64,000 nucleotides of DNA from Pelobates cultripes (taxonomy: Eukaryota; Chordata; Amphibia; Anura; Pelobatidae). This document shows positions 34,916 to 47,028 of this stretch, piece after piece; position 1 is the first letter of the stretch, and each line of letters begins with the position of its first letter. The position numbers and the translations under genes are program-made. The stretch spans positions 274,524,325 to 274,588,324 of the forward strand of contig OW240915.1 of NCBI GenBank assembly GCA_933207985.1. Reading direction: 5' to 3'. Under the pieces are notes generated by a model. That model had not been told where the DNA came from. It saw only the letters and a list, made by a program, of their open reading frames with translations, and did not search any database.

Positions 34916-36310
34916 ATGTTTCCTAAGTTTGCAGTTATCTCCATTTAAATGGAATTTCTCTTGGTTAAAAACTTGACACCATATAGTCTCTTAATCTTAA
35001 ATCCAAGTTGTTAATGATATAATGTATTGATATGGCCTTGCGTTTAGAACCCTGAGACATGATGGGGATTATATAGTATGTTACATATGAACTGACTTTT
35101 AGGATCACACTTATCGATGTATTTACTAAGTACTGAGTGTTGAGTGAGCAAGTCTAGTTGCAAAATATTGGCTTCAATAGAGATGTTAGAAATGTTATTT
35201 TCAAGCACTATTTTTCTAAACGTCTGCAGCTAAATTATCCAGTCACCCAAATTCACATTATTATTCAATAAATAATATAACTGTAGATCAAACTGAGCTA
35301 ATATTTAATCAACAGTGTGTGCCAATCTGTAAAGAAGGTATTTCAAGAACAGTGGCAGATTTAGTGTCAGTATTATTCACTATACCAGAAACTGTGAATG
35401 AAAGTAATCTCAATGTCACCCAGCTAGATCACAAATGTTTAATTCCTTTGTCATTTTTTCCATAGTTTTTAGATTAGTAAATAACTCATTAGATCCATCC
35501 AGAGGCCATCGAGATACATTGAAAAAATGCATTGATAAAGACTTTTAACCAATGATGTTCCAGATATAACAGGGTTATATGTTATTGAGTCTTTTGTTCT
35601 GCTTGCCTAAACAACTTGGTGAGCATAATTACACCATGTACACAGGCTAAGGCATGTGCAGCCATTACATTAGGGTGTGCACCCAGAAAAAAACTGTATT
35701 TGTTTACATTTTCTAATAATGGTTAAATTATAGGAATCTTAATAAGGTATCCCAATGATATTTTATATAAAAAATTATATCAAAGAGTAACCAACTACAG
35801 TATTATTATCAACCAAAATAACCAAAAGGTCCATTCCAACATTCTACAAATGACTAACCTCTTTCTGTGTAGATAGAATGTCAAGGCAACTTAACAAACA
35901 AGATGAACAGCACACACATGATACATATATAAAATAAGTATGCTAATACCCTCATGATGATCAAAGGACTAAGAGGTAAATACAGACAATAATATAATAG
36001 AATAGTACAGAATAAGTTGCATGTTGTTTAGAAACCATTTTACTATATATCTTTGGGCAAGTATGTCTACTAAAAAAGCTGGGGGTTGGGTATAAGCATT
36101 GACTTAACTGGTGAAAACATGTTTCCAACTCTCCATGAGTCACACTCGACGCATAGTGCTAAAATGAGTCAACCACTTAAGTTACAAATTGATGAATTGC
36201 ATTGCTAATCCTTGTTTACTAAGTTTTTTAAAAACAGTAACAATACATACAAGGAAGAAAAAAATCACACCCAAACAAAAATGTTCACATCCCATCCCTC
36301 ACCCCTTTGG
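34916..36310. other. intergenic, no gene recognised
   Basis: AT-rich sequence without tandem structure or coding signal. Confidence 0.5.
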
Positions 36311-36319
36311 GAATCATTA

Positions 36320-36470
36320 CATTGACTTTCTGTACCCTTCAGGATCCAATTCAAAATGTTAACACTAACATACAAAGCCTTCTTAACTAGACAAATACAA
36401 CCTTCTCTGCAAATGACCATCTCCTGACATCTGTTCGTTCCTTCACTGCCAACTCTCATCTACAGAACTA
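36320..36470 (+). pseudogene. LINE ORF2 C-terminal fragment (CR1/L2-like)
   Basis: 36342-36392 translates to RIQFKMLTLTYKAFLTR. This resembles the conserved RI-x-FK-x-L-x-LTYKAL stretch downstream of the reverse transcriptase in CR1/L2/Rex LINEs. Stop codons surround it, so only a short fossil remains. Confidence 0.6.
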
Positions 36471-36835
36471 GGGGGCTGGACTTCTCCTTTGATTACTACC
36501 TGTCTCTTTAAGTACACCTGTGGCATCTTGCAAGTAGGCTGCTCGTTATCCAGCTATATAACACTGCCTCTCCCTGAGACTTGGGTCAGTTTATTGTATC
36601 CTGTAGCTTAAGACTGACTTGGCTTGTGAACCCTTCTTCTGGATCTTCGTTATTGCCTGTTCGATGCCTACCCTGACCTTTGGAACCTTGCCTGACTACT
36701 CTCCTGGATTTGCCCTTGTCTATTTCTTTGTACCCGGTTATTGTTCCTGCCAAGCCCCCGTGCACAGATTCACAGCCCAGGTAGTTTCTTACCTGGTTAC
36801 CATGGGTTGTGTTTATCTGCAAGGGTGAGCAAATA
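36468..36835 (+). repeat. possible LTR-retrotransposon piece
   Basis: GC-richer block, from GGGGGCTGGACTTCTCCTTT through TGACTTGGCTTGTGAACCC and CTACCCTGACCTTTGGAACC. It has the style of frog Gypsy-like LTR/leader sequences and interrupts LINE-like DNA. Ends and target duplications were not resolved. Confidence 0.35.
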
Positions 36836-37434
36836 TTTCTGCACTTCGGATTTCAACTAAGGTTTATCATTTGGAACAGCTTATCATCTTCCTTGATGAC
36901 ACATCTCTCATTACAATTGCCCTCCATAGACCAGCTCTCTCTCTCTCTGTTTCATCTGTTCACTTGTTGCACACATCACTTTTACTGGCTTCTTTCAACA
37001 CCGGCATCTTATCCATAAGTCCCAACTCCACTCTGACATGCTGTTATTTTGCTTGTGTGATGGATGGTGGTGGATCTTCAGCGAGGCAAACAAGACATTT
37101 GCTTTGGCCAGCACCTGCCAAAAAACAGGACATGGCAAGCTTTCATCCTCAGTCTAATTACCTTTATTTCTATTCCCATGTGGAGCTTAAATAGGGAAAT
37201 GAATTAGTCTGAGAGAAACTGTAGCAGGATGAGGAGTCTCTCATAAAAGGCAGCAGCCACCATGTTAACCAGATCCCTAGTTAGGGAATCCTCCCAACTA
37301 CACTCCCAACATCAGCTAGATCTGGCAGATCATGTAGCATCTCTCTATGGCAGCCTCTTTTCCTGGGTGTTACTTTGCATTTAAGGTATAACTTGGCTAC
37401 ACACAGACAATATGGCTCTCCAGGTCATTGGCAA
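36836..37434. other. repeat-rich spacer
   Basis: Mixed sequence, possibly LINE-derived between 36890 and 37060. No motif was firm enough to call. Confidence 0.35.
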
Positions 37435-37510
37435 GATATACAGCAGAGAAATACAAAGAAAATGGGATACAGCTGTATCCCATTTTCTTTATATTTCTCT
37501 GCTGTATATC
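37435..37510. repeat. 76-bp near-perfect palindrome
   Basis: Arms of 38 bp (37435-37472 and 37473-37510) meet with no loop, at GGGATACAG/CTGTATCCC. I see one mismatched pair. It could extrude as a cruciform or form a hairpin if transcribed. Confidence 0.9.
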
Positions 37511-37739
37511 GTTAGAGGTCGTTTGCGGGTTAACGACCAGGGGAGGCTGTTTCTTATTTTCAAAATAAGTATATTTTATACTTGCTCTACACATCAGTCA
37601 CACGTTGGTGTTTGTATATTTTCATTGGCAAGATATACCAGGTTTATGTATTTATAGCTGATTTCCATGCTATACCAAGTTAATACATTTATAGCTGATT
37701 GCTATGACATACCAAGTTTATGCATTTAAAGCACAATGT

Positions 37740-38000
37740 CATGATATCCCAGATGGCACAGCAAACTGTAGGCAAAGATGACACATGCAAATTGTGGACA
37801 AAGATGGCACTGGCAAACTGTCTGGGTGTAAATATGGCACTGATACACATTTTTTGGACAAAACTGGCACTGTGAAGTTGTGTGGGGATAAAGCAGGCCC
37901 TGTAAAGTTGTTTTTGGACAAAGATTGTACTGTAAAGTTGTTTGAAGGCAAAGATAGCTTTTATAAGCTGTTTAATGACCGACATTTACAGGTGGACCTA
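37740..38000 (+). repeat. 30-bp minisatellite, left part
   Basis: Units of the form TGGACAAAGATGGCACTGTA plus AAGTTGTTT repeat about six times. They translate in one frame to a 10-residue motif (VDKDGTGKLS, LDKTGTVKLC, GDKAGPVKLF, LDKDCTVKLF). The 79-aa frame at 37785-38024 follows from the period being a multiple of three and is probably not a gene. Related units reappear at 41395-41573. Confidence 0.8.
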
Positions 38001-38196
38001 CAAGAGGAAAACATAGAGCTTTAAACGGAGGAGGTGGAGGGTTTACAGATGAAGGGGTTGGATTCCAACAGAAAGATATGTGGTCTTGACTGAAGGAGTG
38101 GGATGCATTTAGATTGGGAGGGGGGGAGTGTAAGTTTAGTCATGCATTGGGCAGCACAAATCCTAAATATACCACTGCTTGTGTGACTTAATCCGG

Positions 38197-38347
38197 CTTA
38201 AAAAAATTCATTATTTATATAGCTCTAGCAAATTCCATAGCGCTGTACAATGTGTGGACTCACAGACACGTAATTGTAACCAGACAAGTTGGACTCACAG
38301 AAACAGAGGGGTTGAGGGCCCTGCTCAATGAGCTTACATGCTAGAGG
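38197..38347 (+). repeat. dispersed repeat (TATATAGC...GCGCTGTACAATG)
   Basis: TTATATAGCTCTAGCAAATT followed by CATAGCGCTGTACAATG and GAGGGCCCTGCTCAATGAGC. This is a longer copy of the sequence beginning at 34880. It is probably the 3' part of an old retroposon; class uncertain. Confidence 0.6.
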
Positions 38348-38355
38348 GAGTGGGG

Positions 38356-39122
38356 CAGGGCCGTCTATAATATTAATAGGACCCTTGGCAAAGCATTTTT
38401 ATGGTCCTCCTGGGCCCTACATCCCCCCTCCCGCTCCCTGGCAAGACACATACGCTGGCAAACATACTGACACACTGACAAACATACTGACACACACACA
38501 CACACACATACACTGACATACTGACACACACATACACTGACAGACATACTGACACACACACATACTAACAGACATACTGACAGACACACACTGACAGACA
38601 TACAGGCAAACACACAGACAGACAGACTGACAAAGACACAGAGATATACTGATACACACACTGACATATTCACACACACTTTTAAGTCCACCTCCCGCTT
38701 CCTACCTTAAAGGGTGGCTTCCCTGGTGACCAGTGGTGGCTGAGGCTGTTGGGGGTTGCTGTTGGCAATATCAGCCCAGCCCCCCTCCTCTCTGCCTCCC
38801 TGGTGTCTCCCGCGTTGTTCTCTTTGGGAGGAAATGACTCATGGTAGTCACATCCTCCCATGCTGCCAAAAAGCAAGGGGGCCCGCTCGTGCTATTAAAG
38901 GATCAGAGCGTGACTGGGGCCCTGCTTACAAACACCCAACGGGTGGCCCATAGTGCATGGGCCACCCGGTGGGCCTCCTTAGTGTGCAGGGAGGGGTATA
39001 AGTAGTTGAGGGCAGCAGCGCCCACGGGGCAGCTGCCTTGGGCCCCCAGGTGTAACTGGGTCCCCAGGTGTAACTGGGCCCGGCGAAATTGCCCCATTTG
39101 CCCCACGTTAAAGACGGCGCTG
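38356..39122. mobile_element. non-autonomous hAT element with perfect 8-bp TSD
   Basis: The identical octamer GAGTGGGG flanks both sides (38348-38355 and 39123-39130). Ends are CAGGGCCGTCTATAATA and, on the complement of the right, CAGCGCCGTCTTTAACG, which are classic hAT inverted ends. The 767-bp body holds a CACTGACA/CATACTGACA minisatellite (38440-38680) and GC-rich sequence, and no transposase. The minisatellite-derived minus-strand cysteine/valine/serine frames are artefacts. Confidence 0.9.
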
Positions 39123-39309
39123 GAGTGGGGTATAGTGACACAAAGGGTAAAGGTAGGGTTAGAAAAGGGTAAAGATAGGTTGTTTGGATAGTATTCACTG
39201 AGGGCTTAGTAGGGTATTTTTGATAGTTGCACAAGAGGAATCAGAGTGTCGAGAGAAAAAGCTGTTGACAGTTACAGTGATATGCTTTCCTGAAGAAGTG
39301 AGTTTTTAA

Positions 39310-40707
39310 CCCCTTAAGGACTGGACTGTTTTTGCGATGTTGTACATTTGCGACCAGGCATATTTTTACACTTTTGTGGTGTTTGTGTTTGGCTGTAATT
39401 TTCCGCTTTCTCATTTACTGTTCCCATACAAATTATATATTGTTTTTTCAGGACAAAAGGGGCTTTCTTTACATACCATTATTTATATAATCTCATGTAT
39501 TTTAATTTAAAAAAAATAAAAAATATGATGAAAAATTGAAAAAAATACATGTTTTTTGACTTTTACTTAAAAAATCTTTTACTCATCTACAAAAGCGAAT
39601 GAAAAAAACTGCTAAATAGATTCAAAATTTTGTCCTGAGTTTAAAAATACCTAGTGTTTACGTGCTTTTTTTGCATGTTATAGGGCTATAGGTACAAGTA
39701 GGATATTGCGGTTTCAAAACATACATTTTTAAAATTTATCAATAGTGACATTGTAACACTATTATCTGTCATAAATCTCTGAATAACACCCCACATGTAG
39801 ACAACCCAGGGTATTCAATATGGGGTATGTCCAGTCTTTTTTAGTAGCTACTTAGTCGAAAACACTGGCCAAAGTAAGCATTCATATTTGTTTGTGTGTG
39901 AAAAAAGTAAAAAAACTAAATTGAACGCTAATTTTGGCCAGTGTTTGTGACCAAGTGGTTACTAAAAAAGACTAGACATACCCCATTTGCAATACCTTGG
40001 GTTGTCTTCTTTTGCAAATGGTATGCCATCATGGGGGTAATTCTCATTCCTGGGCTACCATACGCTCTCAAAGGCAACGTGACCAACCTGGCCATTTTCA
40101 ATGTAAAATATTTGACCCATATATTTGACCTTGTAACTTTCAAAAATGCTATAAAACCTGTACATGGGGGGTACTGTTTTACTCAGGAGACTTTGCTGAA
40201 CACAAATATTAGTGTTTAAAAACTGGAAAACGTATCACAACAATTATATCATCAGTAAAAGTGCTGCTTGTGTGTGAAAAATGCAAAAAAAGTCACTTTC
40301 ACTGACAATATCATCGCTGTGATATGTTTTACTGTTTTGAATCACTAATATTTGTGTTCAGCGAAGTCTCCCGAGTAAAACAGTACCCCCCATGTACAGG
40401 TTTTAGGGTGTCGTAGAACGTTACAGGGTAAAATACAGTGCTAACAAATTAAATTCTCTGGAATTTCGGCCTGGGTTGGCAGGCAGGTCCCTCAAATTGC
40501 AATCAATAAAATTACTGAATTATGTAAAAATATTACATAAATACGCACGTAGAATTTAAATATATGCATATTTATATATTTGAAGTCTACGTGTATATTT
40601 ATATAATTATTTATGTAATTTTGTATATGGACATATGTATATTTTGTATTATTTTTATTTATTTATATATACATAGATATATATACAAATTCATTCTAAG
40701 TGTATTT

Positions 40708-40758
<51 letters not shown>

Positions 40759-41280
40759 TACAGTTAGAATAACATTTCATATAGATATATAATTTTTTCA
40801 ATTTTTATTATTATTTTTAAAAAAATAATTTAATTTAAATTACTTATTTATATTTTATAATAATATATATACAATATATATAGTTATTATATATTATATA
40901 TACGTGTGTAATTTAATTATAAGTGTATTTTTATATTAATATAAGTACATATTAATATAAAAATACACTTAGTTTGACATTATATATATGATATTTAGAC
41001 ATATATTATATAGATATAATATATGTCTATATATCTCATATATATATATATATACACACATATATAATTTTTTTTTAAATTAACATTAACTTTATTTTTT
41101 TTAATGATTTTACACATACAGGGAGACTGCCTATCAGCACAGACAGTCCCCCTGCAGGCAGACACATGGACACCTATTGTTTAACACAGCGATCACATGG
41201 CCCCAGGGGTCCTAATCCAGTGTGGGGAGACTGTCTGGGCTGTAGGCAGTCTCCCCACAAGGGGAGCAACGCTGATCGGG
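39310..41280. mobile_element. 2-kb TTAA-bounded element with internal palindromes
   Basis: TTAA at 39306-39309 and 41281-41284. The left end CCCCTTAAGGACTGG shares its first 12 bp with the small MITEs at 22.6 and 31.5 kb. The right end reads CTGATCGGG before TTAA, so the inverted match is short. Inside are two large imperfect palindromes (39798-40016 and 40156-40404) and (AT)n-rich DNA (40560-41060). No transposase frame exists, so it is non-autonomous. The exact right boundary is inferred. Confidence 0.55.
40700..40752. repeat. (TA)n microsatellite
   Basis: Pure TA dinucleotide run of about 40 bp within the AT-rich core of the TTAA element. Confidence 0.9.
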
Positions 41281-41394
41281 TTAATGTTGTTTTTTTTTTT
41301 GTTTTTTTTTAAGGAATAGAGACTGGGTGAACGTCTAACCGAGAATGGTGCAACTATCAAAAATAGTGATTGCTATGTTATACCACATTAATAC

Positions 41395-41573
41395 ATGTCA
41401 AGCTATTTATGAACAAAGATGGCACTGGCAAGCTGTTTGGGTAAATATGTCACTGATATATTGTTTGTGAACCAAAATTGTTATTATGTTAAATGACACT
41501 GATAAGTAAGTTGGAGACAAATCTGACACTGTAAAGTTGTTTTGGGACTAAGATGGTAATGAAAAGCTGTTTG
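41395..41573 (+). repeat. 30-bp minisatellite, right part
   Basis: AACAAAGATGGCACTGGCAA, ATCTGACACTGTAAAGTTG and ACTAAGATGGTAATGAAAAG are diverged units of the array at 37740-38000, now separated by about 3.4 kb of transposons. Confidence 0.75.
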
Positions 41574-41577
41574 TTAA

Positions 41578-41959
41578 AGGATCACTATAGTGTCAGGAAA
41601 ACAGATTTGTTGCAATCACAAGGCCCCCCCCCCACCCTCAGGGTACCCCTCCCGCTGGGCTGAAGGGGTTAAAACCTTACCTTTATCCAGCACCAGGCTC
41701 CCTCCGCACTGGTGACATCAGCTCCCGAGTTGCGCAGCAATGCTTTCCTATGGACGTTCTGCACGCTGGATTTGATTTTAGCATCCAGCGGCGCAGAAGC
41801 GCCTCTAGCGGCTGTCAGGAAGACAGGATTAACCCTGCAATGTAAACATAGCAGTTTTTCTGAAACTGCTATGTTTACATCTGAAGGGTTAAAACCCTGG
41901 GGACCTGGCACCCGACCACTTCATTGAGCTGAAGTGGTCTGGGTGACTATAGTGTCCCT
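41578..41959 (+). mobile_element. TTAA-flanked MITE (family B, copy 2)
   Basis: TTAA at 41574-41577 and 41960-41963. Ends AAGGATCACTATAGTGTC and GGTGACTATAGTGTCCCTT. The interior matches 30337-30758 in inverse orientation (AAACTGCTATGTTTACAT, CTTCATTGAGCTGAAGTGG). It inserted beside the right part of the minisatellite. Confidence 0.85.
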
Positions 41960-41963
41960 TTAA

Positions 41964-43652
41964 TAGAAAATTAAAGAGATTAAAGAACCGTACTATATTC
42001 CAGGTAACCGAATACAACCCTTAATGTTTTAAATATGTTAATGTTTCTTCATTATTTTGTTAACAATTTTATTCAACACAACTTGACATGATCTATTTTA
42101 GTTCCTTAATAGAAACTAAAAGTTACATTCTTACATTTGAGGGTGTATGCATTTTAATTGCTATAGATTGTTTCTGTTTCATGCATAAACAATTACCCTT
42201 TTTTTTATTTTATTTTTTTTATATAATAACATACATTTTATAGGCAAATGACTAGATCCATACGCTAGCCAGGTGATCAGCAATAACTTTGATGGACTTA
42301 ATCTATATAATCTGTGCATTAGAGATATTAGAAACAGTCTGAAGGAGAAGGTTCATAATCATTTGTCAGTCTTAGTTTCACAAGCTGAACGTAAGTGATA
42401 CTATGCTGTCTTGTATGTGACCTTTCTGTTAACACTGAAATGATCTCATACACTTGTAGTTCTCATGGTCTGTTCTTGGTCTTTCCTTAAGTTGCGTAAA
42501 CTTTTTGGCAGTGTCTGCCTTTTGGCATGGATTCAATCATAAGGGGTTCTAATGTACAATGTTTTGCTTTGAGTTATGAGATAAGCCTGCTAAATGAAGT
42601 ATAGTGTAATTTATGCATACATTAAATGAGCAGTCACAAAGAGCTTACAAACCATGTAAAATAGGTCAGAAAATATGGTTTCGATACAGAAGGATTCTGA
42701 CTGAGATAATGAAGTTAGGTAATGTTGAAACTTTACTTTCAAGATTCCATCCTTTGCTAGCATTAAAAGTAGAATTCTGTTACCAGTGTAAATGCATAAT
42801 GTTCTACGTTCAGATCTTTTTTATTCCATTAAAATACAAGAGATGAGCCTTGTATTTATAGTATTTTTAAAAGAATTTGGTCAGCCTGTAACATTTCATA
42901 GGCTCTTTTTACCAAAGAAAGAATTGTGATGGGCTGAGAATGAATTTGAGACTAAACCGGAGACTAAAATTAAAAAAATATATAGACAAAGGTTCTCTTT
43001 TTTCCGTACCTAGGCTTTGGTACTAACTTATGCATATATGAAGGCAGCAGCATGGACTTTTTGATTCCCATTCTCCTTACCTGTATTTAGGTTATTTCTA
43101 TAGGGAATTGTTCTCTCTAGGTTATGCCAGCTCTGTCCTGTAACTAATTGTTTGGTGGATACCATCTACCTCCCTATCTTTTCCTGTACCTTTACCTCTA
43201 CTCTCACCTTTTTCGGCCAGACCCCAGAGACGTTACACGTGTGGTCTCAGTAATTATGATCTATTTATTAATTAAGGTAAAAAAATTTCTCCCTTAGATT
43301 GTATATTCTGAGCTCTCAATCCCACTACCCACAGTCGGATCTCAGCGGATGAGTAGTTGGTATTCTGTTCTTTTGTTTTACTTTTCAGATACACCCAAAA
43401 AAATAAAGGATTACTTTGTGGTGGACTGGTGGCTTATTTCAGTCTGGGTGCACATTTATGCAAAAGTCAGCAGGTCGCCTACATGTTATTCTACATCTAA
43501 GATAAAATACACACAAGTAGCATAAATGAACAAAACAAAACATCAGAAAAGTATTTCAATTAATTAATTAATACTGCCACAGGCATCAGTGGAATTATCG
43601 ATCTTGACGTAGTCATCTTCTCTCCTCTATTGCACGCAATAGAATAAAAAGC
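41964..43652. other. intergenic, no gene recognised
   Basis: AT-rich, apparently unique sequence. No repeat termini or exon-like signals. Confidence 0.5.
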
Positions 43653-44320
43653 AGATATCTAATAAAGGTCCTGGGAGACAGCTGACATCATCCGGATCAT
43701 CCCTCTCATGTGCATTTAATCACCTGCATATGCAAACTATATTTATATGCTAAAGACAAATATAGATACAGTGTTCCTTTAGCTGACAAATTCAGCAAAA
43801 AGGATACACCAAGATGGATTACAGGGGTACTAAAAAGGGCCTAACCCTTATAACAATAATTAAACAAAAAGAAGGTGAGGAGTAAGGATCCCTTAAACAT
43901 GGGAGACAGAACAACTCACAGCTAGTACCCCTTGTGGAGCAATAAACAGTGCACTTAACTCCTGTGTATTAAACAGATTAAACAAAAAATAATAAAGTTT
44001 TAATGTAGAATAATAAAAGTCTGTAATACACTCAACTGTTACAAATGGATGACCTGGAGAGTCACTCTGGGCTGCACATAACTATATACTGTGCCTACTA
44101 CGTTGCCACAAAAGTAGCAACAGTGTAAAAGTAGCAAAAAAGCTACTCGTAATAGGCACCAGTGCAATAATGTGCATAGATAATTGTGCTAGCAAAACAG
44201 GTGACACTTACGGTCCTAGCTAGATATCTAATAAAGGTCCTGGGAGACAGCTGACATCATCCGGATCATCCCTCTCATGTGCATTTAATCACCTGCATAT
44301 GCAAACTATATTTATATGCT
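43653..44320. repeat. perfect 99-bp direct repeats around a 470-bp segment
   Basis: 43653-43751 and 44222-44320 are identical over 99 bp by eye (AGATATCTAATAAAGGTCCT to TTTATATGCT). The enclosed 43752-44221 starts AAAGACAAATATAG and ends GGTCCTAGCT. It contains TAGTAGGCAC-like frog repeat words but no frame or LTR-type TG...CA ends. Options are an insertion with an unusually long target duplication, a TRIM-like element, or a segmental duplication followed by insertion. Confidence 0.85.
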
Positions 44321-45835
44321 CTTCAATTGCGTATTACAAGAGAAAATGTTAGTATCAGTCATTGATGGCTGTCATATTTGGGAGGCCTTATGAACTGGAA
44401 AGATTTGCAAAGTCTTAAGACAAAATGGTTACTAGATAAAACAAATAGTCCCTTAATTTGCATCTAGAACAACTACCAAATAAAACAAGAATTTACTACT
44501 AGATACTAGACACCTTAGGATTTAGAGTTGGAACAAAACTACTCTCCCAGTAACCACCAGTGCCAATATATAGTTACCTTTTCTTTAAGACTAACAATAT
44601 AATTACAGAGACATTTGTTTTTGGGATTGATCCAAAAGAAGACAAAAAGACAGTTTAAGTGCTTTCCAATTTTGCTCAAAAAAGAATTGTTCTCGACTCC
44701 AGAATGGCAGTCATTCTTGGATTAAGAAGCAATGAGCCAATACCTTTATTGCAATTGAACATCTTCTGGATGACCAGGTAATTACATATCAAGCAGCTTC
44801 AGGCCAAGGCCACTTTGGTACTTGTTCTGATCACCTTAAAGGCAATGGCACAAGAAGACATGTATACAATCCCCAACATCAGTCAAATGTTGCATTTATT
44901 GTTGGATCTATTTACAAAGGTCACTCTGACAGCAAAATCCAAACATTGTTCACACTATTTAGCAGATGTCTGGGTTTTACACTAGTAGCTCCAATGAGCC
45001 ATAGTTGTCCTCACATAAAGAACCTCAATTTGCTGAAAGGCATATGCATCATAAATTGGCACGCTTATAAATTGCAGTTAAAATGAACATATCCTATTTG
45101 CAACGGGCACTTTTCTATAAATAAATTGCAACAATGATTGCCTGGCTGTCAAGATAACCTGGGAGAATATCTTTGCTTCGGTAAACTCCACAGAACAACA
45201 ATGGTCTGCTAATATCTGGACTCCCTGACTTACCTCTAACTGGAAATGTTCCTGGTATAGACTGTATAGAGTGTTTGACTGGTATAGAGTGTTTGTGCTG
45301 GGTAAAAGCAGAAGGACCCGCAAAGGTCGCATACAGCCCCTGCAACGTATCTCCAGCTAAACCTCCAATGGGGGGATGCATGCTGTTCTTTGGGGATGGA
45401 GACCAAATCATTTTCCTTTTTTTTCTGTTGAAAGGGTAATTTTCTATGTTCATATATTTTTTTTCTGATAGTTCAGATTTTAAAATTTCAACAGGGCTGA
45501 CAACAGCTCTCCAGGCAGACCTGATCACAAATGAAAAATAGGTCCATACTAATGGATGCAAATCACATATGAACCTATTATGGAGGCACTAGGTGAGGAT
45601 CTCCACCAATCCAAGTTCTGTAAATAGAAGTTTTGTGCATACGATGGTACTATTAAAGTTGCATCAGATCACATGGTTCATCCCCATGCTGATATCACAT
45701 ACATAAAGTGTGCACATGCATGCTGCAGTCTAGTCAATGGCAAGGTAAAGTATGATTACTGGTTACTACGGGAGGGGAGCAGAAAATTTAACTGTGAATG
45801 AAAACAGAGCAAAAGACATAGGTGTGAAGGAATTG
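44321..45835. other. intergenic, no gene recognised
   Basis: Overlapping minus-strand frames at 45078-45561 show no domain and are not supported. Nothing else is visible. Confidence 0.5.
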
Positions 45836-46215
45836 TGAAGGAAGTCAAGTGCAAGGGGCATGAGCGTAGAAGGCAGGTGATTTTGAGATGTAGAGGAGTG
45901 TGTAAGTTACCTATGGATGGAAAGGAGTTTGCAAGTTACATATGAATTGGGACTAGTGTGCAAACAACATGGAGGAAGAAAGAAGTGTGCAAAATACATG
46001 GGGAATGAGTTGATTGAGTGCATCAGCAACACGGAGAAGAGTGTGAAATTTACATGGGGAGAAGTGTTGGTAGAGTGGGTTATACTGAGTGGGCAAGTGA
46101 CACAAGAAGAGAGAGAAGGTGATAGGAGGATGGAAGAAGATAAGCAGGCAACTATAGAAGGAATATGGTGCAAATAATAAGAGGATTGAAGCTTACATGG
46201 GAGAGTGGACTATGA
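45836..46215 (+). repeat. degenerate purine-rich minisatellite
   Basis: Recurring GTGTGCAAGTTACATATG, GTGTGCAAACAACATGGAGG, GTGTGCAAAATACATGGGG and similar units of about 30-40 bp. The 86-aa frame across it follows from the repeat. Confidence 0.7.
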
Positions 46216-46752
46216 GAATTGTTTAGTTATGAATTGCAATTCATCTTAATTTGGGTCATTTGGGAAATGGTCAAAATTCCATATTTCCGGGGCACCAAGA
46301 AATGACTTGGACGAACATATTAATTTGATTTAGCGTTCTACCCATGTCGCCAAAAAAAAAGGAGATGATTGATTGGAGAAAACTGATTGATGGCTAGGGG
46401 ACAGTCCCTAAATGTTGATTTTGTTAACAGATCAAGTGAGAAGTGAGCAATCGAGGGAAAAAAAGAAGCAGTAAAATAGATTTATAGTTGTACACTGAAC
46501 AAAATTATAAACACAATACTTTTGTTTTTGGCCCCATTTTTCATGAGCTAAACTCAAATATTTAAGACTTTTTCTATGTACACAAAAGGCCTATTTCTCT
46601 AAAATATTGTTAACAAATCCTGACTAATTCTGTGTTAGTGAGCACTTCTCCTTTGCGGAGATAATCATCCACTTCACATGTGTTGCATATCAAGATGCTG
46701 ATTAGACAGCATGATTATTGCACAGGTTTGCCTTAGGCTGGCCACAATAAAA

Positions 46753-47028
46753 AACACAAATATAAAGATAAATACCTGCGCTCTGGCCCTATAAAGGGTT
46801 AAATGTGAAAGGGTTTATAAAATACCCCTTCCTGTCTCACTGGAGATTCTTGGCTGATATCAGCATATCTAATGGCTAGTGTAGGAACTCACCTATTGAG
46901 GCTTGCTTTGACGTGGCAGGTGAGCTTATATATTCAAATGGCCATTGGAATAAAACTAAAGAGCCTCCATTTTGTTTAAATGTACATGGGGATTTAGGCC
47001 AGAGTGCAGGTAACGTTCTCTTTGTTTT
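46753..47028. mobile_element. 276-bp insertion nested in Tc1 element
   Basis: The 13-mer GGCCACAATAAAA is present on both sides (46740-46752 and 47029-47041), although the other inverted repeat of the host element carries it once. It is therefore a target duplication. Near its ends the insertion has inverted ACCTGCGCTCTGGCC (about 46781) and, on the complement, ACCTGCACTCTGGCC (about 46998). It is a TIR-bearing MITE-like element with no coding capacity. The superfamily is unknown. Confidence 0.75.

Noticed and set aside
38365..38691. Cysteine/valine/serine-rich minus-strand frames resembling a cysteine-rich protein
   Set aside because: Three overlapping frames all give the same Cys/Val/Ser pattern because they read a CACTGACA minisatellite inside a hAT element.
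45078..45561. 148-aa and 84-aa overlapping minus-strand frames
   Set aside because: Two frames overlap without a domain in either; no exon boundaries.
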